From: Polytrichum commune
Lineage: Eukaryota; Streptophyta; Polytrichopsida; Polytrichales; Polytrichaceae
Direction of reading: 5' to 3'
Assembly: GCA_950295325.1 (NCBI GenBank)
Contig: OX485804.1
Location: 36,210,001-36,258,428, forward strand
Length of the DNA stretch: 48,428 nucleotides
The translations under genes were made by a program, and so were the position numbers. This document shows, piece after piece, positions 1 to 9,404 of this stretch. Position 1 is the first letter of the stretch; each line of letters opens with the position of its first letter. Below the pieces are notes generated by a model. It did not search any database. It had not been told where the DNA came from and worked only from the letters and a program-made list of their open reading frames with translations.

Positions 1-66
1 AAAGATGAAAGAGGGAGCACGGACACGGAAGGAAGGAAGAAGCAGAAAACGCGGGCGCTTTGAAGG

Positions 67-162
67 GGAGGGCGGGGCCAATGGGGAGGAGGTGTGGGAT
101 GGGAAGGCGTCCGATTGGCTGCCAAGCCGGCCCTCGTCAGAAGTCCCACTTATTATAAATAA
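67..162 (+). promoter_or_regulatory. Promoter-like cluster: GC box, CCAAT boxes, TATA-like motif
   Basis: A GC-box-like GGGCGGGG and a CCAAT box adjoin at about 70-82, an inverted CCAAT (ATTGG) lies near 113-117, and TATTATAAATAA lies at 151-162. The order and spacing resemble a plant RNA polymerase II core promoter reading to the right. The only frame just downstream (209-430, 73 codons) has no recognisable domain, so the target is unknown. The source could be a host gene cut by the window edge, a repeat-borne promoter, or chance in a GC-rich stretch. Confidence 0.3.
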
Positions 163-431
163 CTACACAAGAAGACCACATTAATTATTCGGAACCCCAT
201 GCCAGCTTTTGGCAGCCAGATATTTGCACACTCAGACGGGAAAAAAATTAAAAGTGACCAGCTGGCACGTACTCGACCCCTTCGTTCCAACCCGTGCGGG
301 CGACACCTGGCTTGGGACCCGTAAATATCAAGCAGGACATGATGTCAATTCCGAGTCCCGGGGTAGTTTGGAGACCCTTTTTATGATTTGTTTTGGGGGG
401 AAAAGTGAAGAGGGAGGGACGCAAAATTAAA

Positions 432-509
432 GTGACAAAGTGAAGTAAAGTGAACATAATACAGTTCATCCTGCTATTCCTATATTCAGGGGAGAGAGAG
501 AGAGAGAGA
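432..509 (+). repeat. Direct repeat copy 1 ending in a GA microsatellite
   Basis: This stretch starts GTGACAAAGTGAAGT, continues through GTGAACAT and CTATTCCTATATT, and ends in a GA run at about 490-509. A diverged copy in the same order lies at 1673-1801. The two may be ends of one larger unit or copies of a short dispersed repeat. Confidence 0.6.
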
Positions 510-512
510 TTA

Positions 513-960
513 GGGCCGCTTTACACCTAGAGGCTGGGTCAATTCCCCTTGAGGCCGATTGCATGAAATTTCAGTTCCTTTTGGATTGGAGACCGGTCTC
601 AACTACACATTTATAACAAGATTATAATGGGGCCAAGTTTTTCATATGTAAAGGCCTTAGGACCAAGAAGCTAGGCTGATTCAATCAATCTAGCATAATC
701 CAACGGGTCTAGCATAATTTAGTATAGAGCTGTTCAAATTTTCACATAATCCAATGGATATGGTTCGCTAAAAAATTATATTATATTTTAAAATTATATT
801 ATTGAAATTTGACATTGGCCCCGAGGCCAAGAATTGGCCTTCTATTTGGGTGCACCCAATTCAATGAGCTCGGGCCATGTCATACCGTGCATTCTTTGAT
901 TAAAAAATTCATACCACCAAATCGCCCCGGCCTCTAGGTGTGAAGGGGTTGGGGCCGATT
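513..960. mobile_element. Possible Tourist-like TIR element, diverged
   Basis: The left end reads GGGCCGCTTTACACCTAGAG directly after TTA. Near 930 the inverted counterpart CTCTAGGTGTGAAG occurs, and a TTA lies at 961-963. The termini resemble the better-defined TNA-duplication elements elsewhere in the window, but the right arm carries several extra bases and the outer few bases do not pair well. The interior has no coding potential. Treat the boundaries as approximate. Confidence 0.4.
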
Positions 961-985
961 TTAGCCTTTTGACCAATTAGAGTGT

Positions 986-1121
986 GTACGGGACGTCGAG
1001 ATAACCTCAACGTCGTTTTCATTGCTTTCAACCGACCATTTTTGACATCGACATGGGCTTTAGGGCTAAACTGGTGTATTATGGGACACGAGTGTCCCGC
1101 CATAAGGTTCAAATGTCTGGG
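986..1121 (+). repeat. Direct repeat unit A, copy 1
   Basis: About 130 bases are shared with 1281-1413. Common blocks are CAACCGACCATTTTTGACAT, GGGCTTTAGGG, GGTGTATTATGG and AAGGTTCAA. The copies are roughly 80-85% alike by eye and lie about 295 bases apart in the same orientation. Neither contains a coding frame. Confidence 0.75.
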
Positions 1122-1280
1122 AGAGAGAAATAGATAGAGAGAGCGGGCAATTAGATGAATGCGACAAGTGAACATTCTGGCGGGACACCAATGTCCTAAA
1201 TAAATCGAAGCCTGCTTAGCGATTGGTTGTGTGGTTGCAAGTGATCGAAAACATGAACCCAACTTCGAACATCAGAGCAT

Positions 1281-1413
1281 GTACACACGTCGAGACAACC
1301 TTAACGTCGTTTTGATCACCTTCAACCGACCATTTTTGACATCGACACGGGCTTTAGGGTTTACCGGTGTATTATGGAACACCGGTGTCTCACTTCAAGG
1401 TTCAAGTGTCTGA
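1281..1413 (+). repeat. Direct repeat unit A, copy 2
   Basis: Second copy of the unit at 986-1121, same orientation, same block order and similar length. The intervening 160 bases are unique within the window. Confidence 0.75.
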
Positions 1414-1429
1414 AGAATTTTGGGAACAC

Positions 1430-1640
1430 AATCAGTCTAAATCCTAGCGTTCCCAAGTCCAACCGATTACATGTTGTGCTCTTTCTTCTAGTTTTCCTTC
1501 ACTTAATTTGACATGTATCTTGAATATTCCCTCTAAAACGATGGCTACTTTCACCCAAAGCCTTGAACTTCAACCGGTTATCTCTCAAGCTCAACCAGTT
1601 ATTTCTCAAACTCAACCAGTGTATCTGTAACAACTACAGT
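1430..1640 (+). repeat. Dispersed repeat B, copy 1
   Basis: This contains CCAAGTCCAACCG and, further on, CTTGAACTTCAACCGG followed by short imperfect repeats of CTCAACCAGTTAT. Related blocks in the same order occur at about 44920-45085 and 46160-46335. The family has no recognisable coding content. Confidence 0.55.
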
Positions 1641-1672
1641 GGCAGTCGGTTCTCCCCTTTCAAACTTTGAAT

Positions 1673-1801
1673 GTGACAAAGTGAAGTGAAGTGAAGTTTG
1701 GAGTGAAGTGAACATTCAGAGGTCGTCTTGCTACATTTCTATATTGGCATGATAATGTGGCAAAGTGAGAGAGAAAGAGAGAGAGAGAGGGGGGGGGGGG
1801 G
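1673..1801 (+). repeat. Direct repeat copy 2 ending in GA and poly-G
   Basis: Diverged copy of 432-509 with an expanded GTGAA run. It then has CTACATTTCTATATT and ends in a GA tract that passes into a run of about twelve G at 1790-1801. Confidence 0.6.
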
Positions 1802-2196
1802 CTTAGATATTCCACTTGCCCATGGATTTAGGTCAGTCTGCCCCACTCCCATTGCATGGGGCCGATTTCTCTTACAAAAAGGTGCGACATGTGCCAGTGT
1901 AGTGAGCCACTCTTGTTTTGCAGCAAGCCTGTTTTTGGGCCCGCTTTGCGGAAAAGGATGGTCCCGGGCGCTCGCGGACGAGAAGTTTGCGGATGCCCTT
2001 GCAAAATATCAACATGCCCCTCCCCCCCCCCCTGCAACTTGAGGGCCTATATGATACTATGTATGATGCACATGATGAAAAAAGTCATATTAGTTAGGCC
2101 AAGTATCACGTTATTAATAAGCAATGTGTGTGCGTTCGTTCACGTGGGCCCCCATAGTAACCACCGTAGGATGCCGGAGTTAGATGTAGGCTGAAG

Positions 2197-2275
2197 TTTT
2201 TGGACTACAATTGTTCAGTGGACGAAAAACCCTAACTTACATGGGATCCTACGTCACGAGTATGGATGATGTTGG
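2197..2275 (+). repeat. Direct repeat unit C, copy 1
   Basis: Shares TTTGGACTACAA, a GTG-ACGAAAAA block, ACATGG-ATCC and GAGTATGGATGATG with 2417-2496. Same orientation, about 220 bases apart. Confidence 0.6.
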
Positions 2276-2416
2276 TTGTGGGTGTAGGGTAGATGTGTAA
2301 CTTGAGGGCTTGTTTACACGAAAAAAGCTATTAGTCCATGGCGCTTGAGAATCCTTGGATTCTCGTTGGTTGAGAGTGTCATGGGCCCCCCCTGCTTTTG
2401 GTTTACGTGAGGGCAG

Positions 2417-2496
2417 TTTTGGACTACAACCCATAACAGTTCCGGTGTACGAAAAAACTACATGGAATCCCACATGGCAAGTATGGATAATGGTGG
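2417..2496 (+). repeat. Direct repeat unit C, copy 2
   Basis: Second copy of the 2197-2275 unit. The sequence from 2500 to 3184 that follows carries only short random frames and nothing I recognise. Confidence 0.6.
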
Positions 2497-3209
2497 CCGA
2501 GATTGCCGGGGAATCTTTTGGGGATAAGTCTCGAAGGTAGGCTTGTGCAGCGGAATGTGCGGCGGGAGTTTGGGTTTAAACTAAGGGTTTGTGACCTCCA
2601 TATAACTTTGTACTATAGTCCATGGACTTCTCTACGCTCTCACATGAAAAGCGGGGTTCTATGGTCATTTTACGAGGTGAGGCCTAATGCCTTTAGTGTA
2701 AGTAGGCCGTGAGGTGACAGCAATAATTCAACCGGAAAACGACTTCTCTTCGGGCACCAAAGAAGAGTTGCTCCGAGTGCATGTATCTTTGGCTTTTCCC
2801 CATGTCTTTTGTCTCAATAAACACAAACCATGGAGTAAAAATGGGGTTTGTTCAACTGCTTTGTTTGTTTGTTTGTTGTATTTCCATTCTCATTTTCATT
2901 TAATGTAACTTGTTATGGAATGCTATAAATTTTTAGTGTAGATTTCGTCTTTAAATCAACACAAGTCAAATAAGTTATTTGGACAAGCTCACTAGGCAAA
3001 ACTTACATAATAAATCGAGAGTTATGTAACAACATGTAACTTCTAATAGTAAATGACATTGAATACCACAAACAAATGTCGCTGACAATGTTGTCACACA
3101 CAACATGTCTAGAATGTATACTTTGTTGAAACAAATATGCCTAATCCAAACTCTCCTACATCATACGTTGCCAATTTTTACAAGCATCTTGTTTGGGGCT
3201 ATGTTGTTA

Positions 3210-3331
3210 AAGAAAAGAAAAGAAAAGAAAAGAAGAAAAACCAATGTCGGGCAATCCAACGTAAATTTGAGCATGTTGGCCCTACCCTGTTCAAGAATCC
3301 CTTTGGTGCAGGGTGGGGTTGACCCCTCCAT
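3210..3331 (-). mobile_element. 5'-truncated SINE with 25-bp target duplication
   Basis: Read on the minus strand this is the 3' part of the SINE seen at 26425-26693 and 41703-41935. It ends in the conserved GGATTGCCCGACATTGG and a TTTTC-rich tail (3210-3240 on the plus strand). The flanks at 3185-3209 and 3332-3356 match at 22 of 25 positions (CATCTTGTTTGG...GTTGTTA), as expected for a target-primed insertion. The tRNA-like head is missing, which fits 5' truncation during reverse transcription. Confidence 0.7.
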
Positions 3332-3429
3332 CATCTTGTTTGGTGTTGTGTTGTTACTTGGGACCATGTTTTCTACTATAATGTAGGTTGGGGCAATATT
3401 TATTCACTTACTCCCCGTTCTCTTAGTAT

Positions 3430-3740
3430 TACATGAGAGAGTAGAGGCGCTCGTAACTCCTCACTTAAGAGATTCTACGCAAGGTATGGAGAAACATAAG
3501 GCGGTGCAAACTTGTCCCATGTAGGAAGATAGAAATCATGAGGACTACAATTTTTTTGGTAATATATGCCTTAAATCAAAATTACTATGAATTTTTGAAG
3601 TCAAAAGTTGGCATAAACATACAACCAACGTCTAGAGTCTATTACTTGTTTAAACTGCTCATTCCTCCTCACGTTAGCACTCAAAACATGGACATGTGTC
3701 ATGACACTATTGATTCCGACGTAATCGGAATTGAGTCCAA
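3430..3740 (+). repeat. Dispersed repeat D, copy 1
   Basis: Blocks such as TCACTTAAGA-ATTCTAC, TCAAAAGTTGGC and TAGCACT-AAAAC...GACATGTGTCATG recur in the same order at about 24030-24290. No coding potential is seen. A short run of GAGTCC-AACCTA repeats follows at 3731-3790. Confidence 0.5.
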
Positions 3741-3915
3741 ACCTAATTAAAATTGAGTCCCAACCTATTGAGTTAAGTCCCAACCTATTTGAAATTACGG
3801 TACCCTATAAATTGCCGATCAGGAATAGGCGCCTCTACTATATATTCATTCCATTATCAAGAAGATTGGAAAGTTCCTTACGTGAGACCGGCCCATGGAC
3901 TTGATGAGGAGGCTA

Positions 3916-4309
3916 GAGCATCCTCAGTCGGTCTAGGTAAAGCTCACTGCAAACCAAAACCTATCTTCTGACTGACCTAAAATTAGAAACTGAAATTACC
4001 ATCATTAGAAGCACACCTAAATAAACGTGAGATATTTCTCAAGAAAAAAGAATTGTAAAAATTTGACGTAGGTGAAATCCCTCATTGAAAACACCACATT
4101 TTCAAAATTTAGAGGGAGTGCACCAAATCTTGCTTAAAAATGGAAAGATCCTCCCACACTCCCTCCAAATTTTTGACATTTAGAGGGAGTGTGGGAGGAT
4201 CTGTCCATTTTAAGCAAGATTTGGTGCACTCCCTCTAAATTTTGAGCAATTTTAAGCAAGATAGGTCTTGGTTTGCAGTGAGCTTTACCTAGACCGACTG
4301 AGGATGCTC
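3916..4309. mobile_element. TIR element (394 bp) with TA duplication and long internal hairpin
   Basis: The left end GAGCATCCTCAGTCGGTC continues through GGTAAAGCTCACTGCAAACC. The right end is its near-perfect reverse complement over about 50 bases. TA flanks both ends (3914-3915 and 4310-4311). There is no coding sequence, so this would be a non-autonomous element. A TA duplication suggests a Tc1/mariner-type (Stowaway-like) insertion, although the outer bases are not the usual CTCCCTCC. The central part is a second, stronger hairpin (see 4104-4244). Confidence 0.7.
4104..4244. repeat. Long internal hairpin (arms about 65 nt)
   Basis: The left arm runs AAAATTTAGAGGGAGTGCAC ... CACTCCCTCCAAATTT and the right arm mirrors it after a loop of about seven bases near 4172-4180. 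Only a few mismatches are visible. It includes mirrored GAGGGAGTG / CACTCCCTC blocks at both the outer and inner ends of each arm. A transcript would fold into one extended stem. It may be a separate MITE nested in the 3916-4309 element. Confidence 0.75.
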
Positions 4310-4364
4310 TAAAGCAAACACGAATATCAAGCTCCCGTTCCAAATGTCAAGCTTACATGTAATT

Positions 4365-4380
4365 GGGGGGGGGGGGGGGG
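4365..4380 (+). repeat. Poly-G run (16 nt)
   Basis: Uninterrupted G run after ACATGTAATT. Similar G runs form the ends of elements at 17701 and 37231, but I see no matching partner here. Confidence 0.9.
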
Positions 4381-4898
4381 ATTTTATGTAGCAAAAGAGC
4401 ATGAACTATTGCGTAAAATTAACCAAGTCACGTGTTGAGTTTAGAGGGCACCTGTTTCAAAGGTAAAATTTCGTGGCAACTACACTAAATTATTCTATTA
4501 TTCTGGCCCACAGTCATTTCCTAGAGCCCACACTAATTTTCATAATGAGATTTATTGTGGGCAACAATGGTTGTCAACTCATGGTAAATTTAGAATATAA
4601 GATTTAGTGTGGGCCACATTAAATGTTTCTCTGGAAAATTGATGTTAGTGATTCTTTTTCTTTTGTGCTATTTTTGTCCTTTAATTAATATACATTGCAT
4701 TGGTCACAAGTCTTCATGAAGTCTTAGGAGAAGACCGGGGTCTTGGACCATGTTATTTCCATCTTGACTAGAAATTTGTGTGGCCCATGTTAATTATTTC
4801 CACACTACATTTCCACCCATGCTAATAGGACTAGTAGTGAATGATGGGCCAAGAGAGAGAGAATGTGGTTTGGTTTCCTAACACCTAAAAGGTGCCTT

Positions 4899-5317
4899 AT
4901 TTATAGTATTTGGTGTCATGTACACTATTTGTGAAGGGCCTAAACTAGATACCTAGAGGTTTAGTAGTATTGAGTCAGCTAATTATCAACATGGCACTAT
5001 TTGTCAAGAGACGTAACTATCTAATGTGCAAAATTATTTATATTTTGACATTTAGTGTAGCACATTGGGGTGTTTGATACAATAGTTTTTTGCATTTTAA
5101 TACGTAAAGAAAGTAATGTGATCACATCAATGACAACTTTCACAAAATGACAGGGCAAAGAGGAGGCAAAAATGAAGATATTATCAACCATGCAAATGAC
5201 AAGTGCCATGTGGTTGCACCCATGGTCAACCTTGTTGGTCGTTTGTGTGACCTAGGATAGGCCCCATAATAGGGTAAGTGGCACTATTAAACACATCACA
5301 CCAAATAGCATAAACCA
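4899..5317. mobile_element. TIR family P, copy 1
   Basis: The left end TTTATAGTATTTGGTGTCAT pairs with the right end CACCAAATAGCATAAA. Inside the left end, ACACTATTTGTGAAGGGCCT is shared with the copy at 31978-32499 and, inverted, with 27214-27688. No coding sequence. The target duplication could not be fixed. Confidence 0.6.
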
Positions 5318-5344
5318 TGTAGTGTGTTTTTACAGTAATTAACC

Positions 5345-6900
5345 CTAAAATGAAAGGGGATAACACTTTCATGACCTCCCAATTGAACCTCACTAGACTA
5401 ATTCGGGGTCTCCAATCCTAATTTAGGAGTTACATAGTACATGCTCTAAAAAAAACTCTGCAATTTACACCATTATAATCACCATTTTCACTTGCCTTCC
5501 CCAATTCTACCCTCCACCTCGCTAGGTGTTGTGAAGATTTACCTTTGAAAGTACAAAGAAATAATGCATAGCTCCAATGTTTGTACCAATGTACAAGTTA
5601 AACCTTGAGTAAGGTCGAGTAGTCAATGAGACCCCATGTTGAGATTTATTAAGAGGGTGGAACTCTGGCTTGAAGGGACAACGTGAATGAAGACTTTGTT
5701 GGGGGGAGTGCTATCATTGTGGCCTCCAGGACCAAGATGGCGTATGCTACCCCAAATGCCCTCGGGCCCATAACACCAATCACCGAGTATGCACAAATAA
5801 AATAAAATAAAAATAAAACTAAAAGACTCTATCGTTTTAAAAATAACAAGTACAAGTGACAAGATATAAGTAAGATCAATCTTTTGATTAGTTTTGTATG
5901 GTTGTGTGTTGCATGGTCGTTCCTTTAAGTTGGAGTGTAGTGTGAGAAATCAAGGGGTTTGTATTAGGTGGTTCGGGTTCGATTCATGCGTGGCCTCCAT
6001 ATTTAAGTCTTATGGTATTATTTCATACTTTGAGCTAAGATTTATTAGCAATGACCTTGAAAGGGGGAGCACATCCCCATGATAGTTTCTGTGACCATAG
6101 TCTCAGTTTCAACTTAGATTAGGCCAAATGTTTTGCTCTCTATATTTTCCAGGAGGAAAATGTAGTCAACTATAATTTTAACTAAATTAAGTTTCTTCAT
6201 CAATTACGCCAAAGACTTCAAATTAGTGTAGCATAATTAGGAGGGGATGAATTAATTACAAACCTATAGAAAAGCAAGGCCTCGCTTAACCTCCTCTATC
6301 TTGGTAAGATTGATTTGGTCCCATATGAAGGAGAAAGACATGTCAATCCAAAGATCGTTCATTATATAGTTGGCAATGCCTAATTGTTGGGACCCATTTG
6401 TGAACGTCAATGGGATCGCCCAGATGCACTACATAGTGCCCATGAAGAATTGGGGTTGGGAGGGATCACATCATGGGACAAACCCTAGTAAAATACATAC
6501 TTCCTTTAAATGGCCAACAATGTATACATCTCCTAGATGTGCGTTGGAACATGAAGAAACTCACTACGTTCTAGTAGATTTACTGCCTCTTTATAGTTGG
6601 TGTCCATTTTAGGCTCACATTAACTTAGCATATGGTGCCACTTTCCTTTAATGTAATAATGTGAAGTTTTAACATTTGTGTCTTCCTCAATTGCTCACTT
6701 TGGAAAGGAATAATGAGATCTTAAAGTAAGGCCATCGGGCTCCCTAATATGTGCCTCACAAGGGGATCTGGATTTGAGACATGGTTTTTTGTTGAATGGG
6801 GATTGTGGTTGTAAATGGAGAAACTTTGAAAAATAAGACTCTATTGGTTGTCAATTGCTTTCATCACATGAACCTTGTGATCTTTAGTTGTTCATACCAA
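5345..6900. other. No recognisable gene; possible tRNA-like box at 5968-5979
   Basis: The stretch holds only short frames without domains. GGGTTCGATTCATGC at about 5965-5980 resembles a polymerase III B box, and an upstream GGTTGTGTGTTGCATGG could be a poor A box, so an old SINE is possible but weakly supported. The rest is AT-rich and unassigned. Confidence 0.4.
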
Positions 6901-7260
6901 GTATGTAGAATGGGCTCCCAAGTAGGTGCTTCATCACAACACTTAGATTCTTGAGAATTGATACAATTTGTCAATTGAGTTCGTCATGAAAACACTTAGG
7001 TACTTGAGAAATGGAAGGTGGCTTCCAAGTAGGTTGGTTGCTTGAAAACTAAAACGCGGTCATGTGTATCATACAAAAGGTCAACCTTATTGAAGTCCAC
7101 ATTTCTTTGCAGCGTCACAATCACGAGCGTGCACTTGAACCATGTGGTTGGGAAATATCATATTTTGTCATAACATGACACCCTTCTTGTTGTTTTATGC
7201 TTTTGCTAAAGTCGTTTTGGCATAGGGGAGGCCCGGGGGAGGGACACTAATTTACCACTA
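6900..7260 (+). repeat. Diverged dispersed repeat shared with 31780-31970
   Basis: The blocks AAA-GCGGT-TGTG, TTGA-CCATGTGGTTGG and TTTTGGCAT-GG-GAGG occur in the same order in both places. Identity is low and the limits are vague. The tract has no open coding frame of note. Confidence 0.4.
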
Positions 7261-9190
7261 ATGAACAAGTTTGAATAGGGAACCCACAAACACGTGAATG
7301 TGACAATCTTGAGATGATGTCCAACACGAATTACATCTTGAAAAACTACTATATTAGAACCATCAATTATACAAAGTGAGAAATGACGACAAAGGAATGC
7401 AAAAGGTAGCAACTCAACTTGCAAACCAACCAGTTTTGCAAGAGTCCAATCTTTCTTCCACCCAATTTCAGAAAATTGGAACTACTCTACACTCAATACA
7501 TGAAGTTGGTCTTGCTTGCTCATCGGAGTAATTTAAGAATTAGTTGAGGTTTTAAAGGTGTGATGATGTGATGATGTGTGTCATCTCTTCTCCGTTTATG
7601 GGAGGCCCTAGATTTGAAATTTGTGTCTTAGTTGTTTTGTAATTTGCTAGTCTGACCCCCATGTAATCCCAACATGTTGCACATGTGCAAATGAAATATC
7701 AAATTTCCAAATAAGTTTCCACCATTGATGACCTATGGACTTGGAAATTTTTGAAATAGCAAGTATGTCTAGGTCCATGTGTCCTTGCCATTCCAACATT
7801 CCAAATATACATAGTAGGCTCTTTGTACCATTCAATTGATGTAAATATTGTTCCAAAAAGAAGGAGGAGGAAGAAGGAAAAGAAAGCAACATAAATATTT
7901 CAACACAACAAACGTATTTGCATTTTATGCTTTTCTTTTCAAGAGCATCACCTCACTTTTGGCTTTTACTCTAATTCACATGTGAAGGAGAATAGAGGCC
8001 ATCTATATTGAAGCCTTTTAAAAATGTCCGTATCAAATACCTTTACTACCACTCTTCCCAACCTTTAAAGCTTGCCTCTTGTCCACGTCAATCGCCTCCA
8101 ACTCCACATGGGTGACAAGGATAGGATCATTCCGTATGTGAAAGGCCCACATAACTTCCGTTCTTTGACTAGGATGGTTGTTGTTCCAACCTCCACTCGT
8201 CCGACCGTGTATCAAGTTTGGGCATATCAAGTGCCATAAAATTATGGAGGGCTACTTTGATTTTGTTTTTTTGTGAAGTAAAGTGTCGTACTAAACTAAA
8301 TGTTGATGCAAAGTTTTGGGGCTTTTGTATATGTGAGTTTTTGTGATCTTTGTAATAGTGAAGATTAAGTGTTAAAAACAACTAAAATTTAAAGGCTTCT
8401 ATATTACATGAATGGAGGGTGAATGAAAGGTACTCTTGCGTGTGACAATATTCTCTCTCTCTCTCACTCCTCTTCTACTATAATGTGCACTATAAGCAAA
8501 TCGGGTTAACTAAATTAGAGATACAATGCTGAAATAATAAAGCCCACACCAAAGAAAAGAAAGAGTGTAAGGCATGTAGGTGTCATTCGGTTCATTGTTC
8601 ATGTTCTTTATACGTGACCACACATGACACCAATCGATACAAGGGGTCCAAATTAAGCCAAGTGACAAAACAACACCCCCATTGACTTTAGTTGACCTAT
8701 AACATTACTCAGTTGACAAGTTGTGTTCATGGACCCAATAATACATTTGAGAATCAAGACTTCAAATGCTGGAATCTCCCACACGATATGAAGTCATGAC
8801 AACTGAACAGAACTCATCAGTTGTACCCAATAATAACAATGAGCCATGCCTTTTGGAAAGGAAAGAAAAGAAAAGAAAAAGAAAAGAAAAGAGGTTGAAG
8901 GAGCCTTTGCATTGGCTAGCCTCGTGCACGGTGGCGACGCACGTTACCCCAACAAACTTGCACATGCTTGTACAAGTAGGCCCTAGTATGCCAGGGTGGC
9001 AGTAGCCAGCTGGCCCCATGCACACGTGGCAGGTGCCCGACTGGCGGCACATGCAGTCGAAGAGCAGAAATATCACGCGCTCTTCCTCTTCTTCTTCTTC
9101 TTCCTTGTCAGCGGGGGTGGGCATGGTAGTAAGTACCACAGCGTGATTTTAATTTTGTAAGAGATCCAGCCAGGTGTGATAAGCATGAGC
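7261..9190. other. No recognisable gene; simple repeats only
   Basis: The frames here look random. Simple sequence includes a CT run near 8453-8463, an AAAAG-type run at about 8860-8892 and a CTT run at 9083-9103. The stretch around 8930-9060 is more GC-rich than its surroundings. I see no protein domain on either strand. Confidence 0.5.
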
Positions 9191-9404
9191 TTTGTGGCAA
9201 GGACACTTCTGCTGTAAGTTACGGTTCAGTAATGTGTTAGAGTCCATGGCCAATCCCAGGCACGCTGCGAACCTTCTTCACAGGCTCCCGGGTTTCTCAT
9301 GGCAGCAGAAATATAGGTTAAATATATGCATCATCATATGCTATAACTTAATGCATACGTTAAATCTTGAAACGGGCCGCCGCCGATCATCACCTGTGAG
9401 CCGT

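Noticed and set aside
1728-2194. Frames of 104 and 112 codons
   Set aside because: One begins in a GA/poly-G run and both lack domains; they overlap each other and a minus frame.
5965-5980. tRNA gene
   Set aside because: A B-box-like GGTTCGATTC is present, but no cloverleaf stems or clear A box could be drawn around it.
9192-9400. Upstream part of the 133-codon frame as a separate gene
   Set aside because: Only its last 50 or so codons match LINE RT; the rest shows no similarity and simply stays open.
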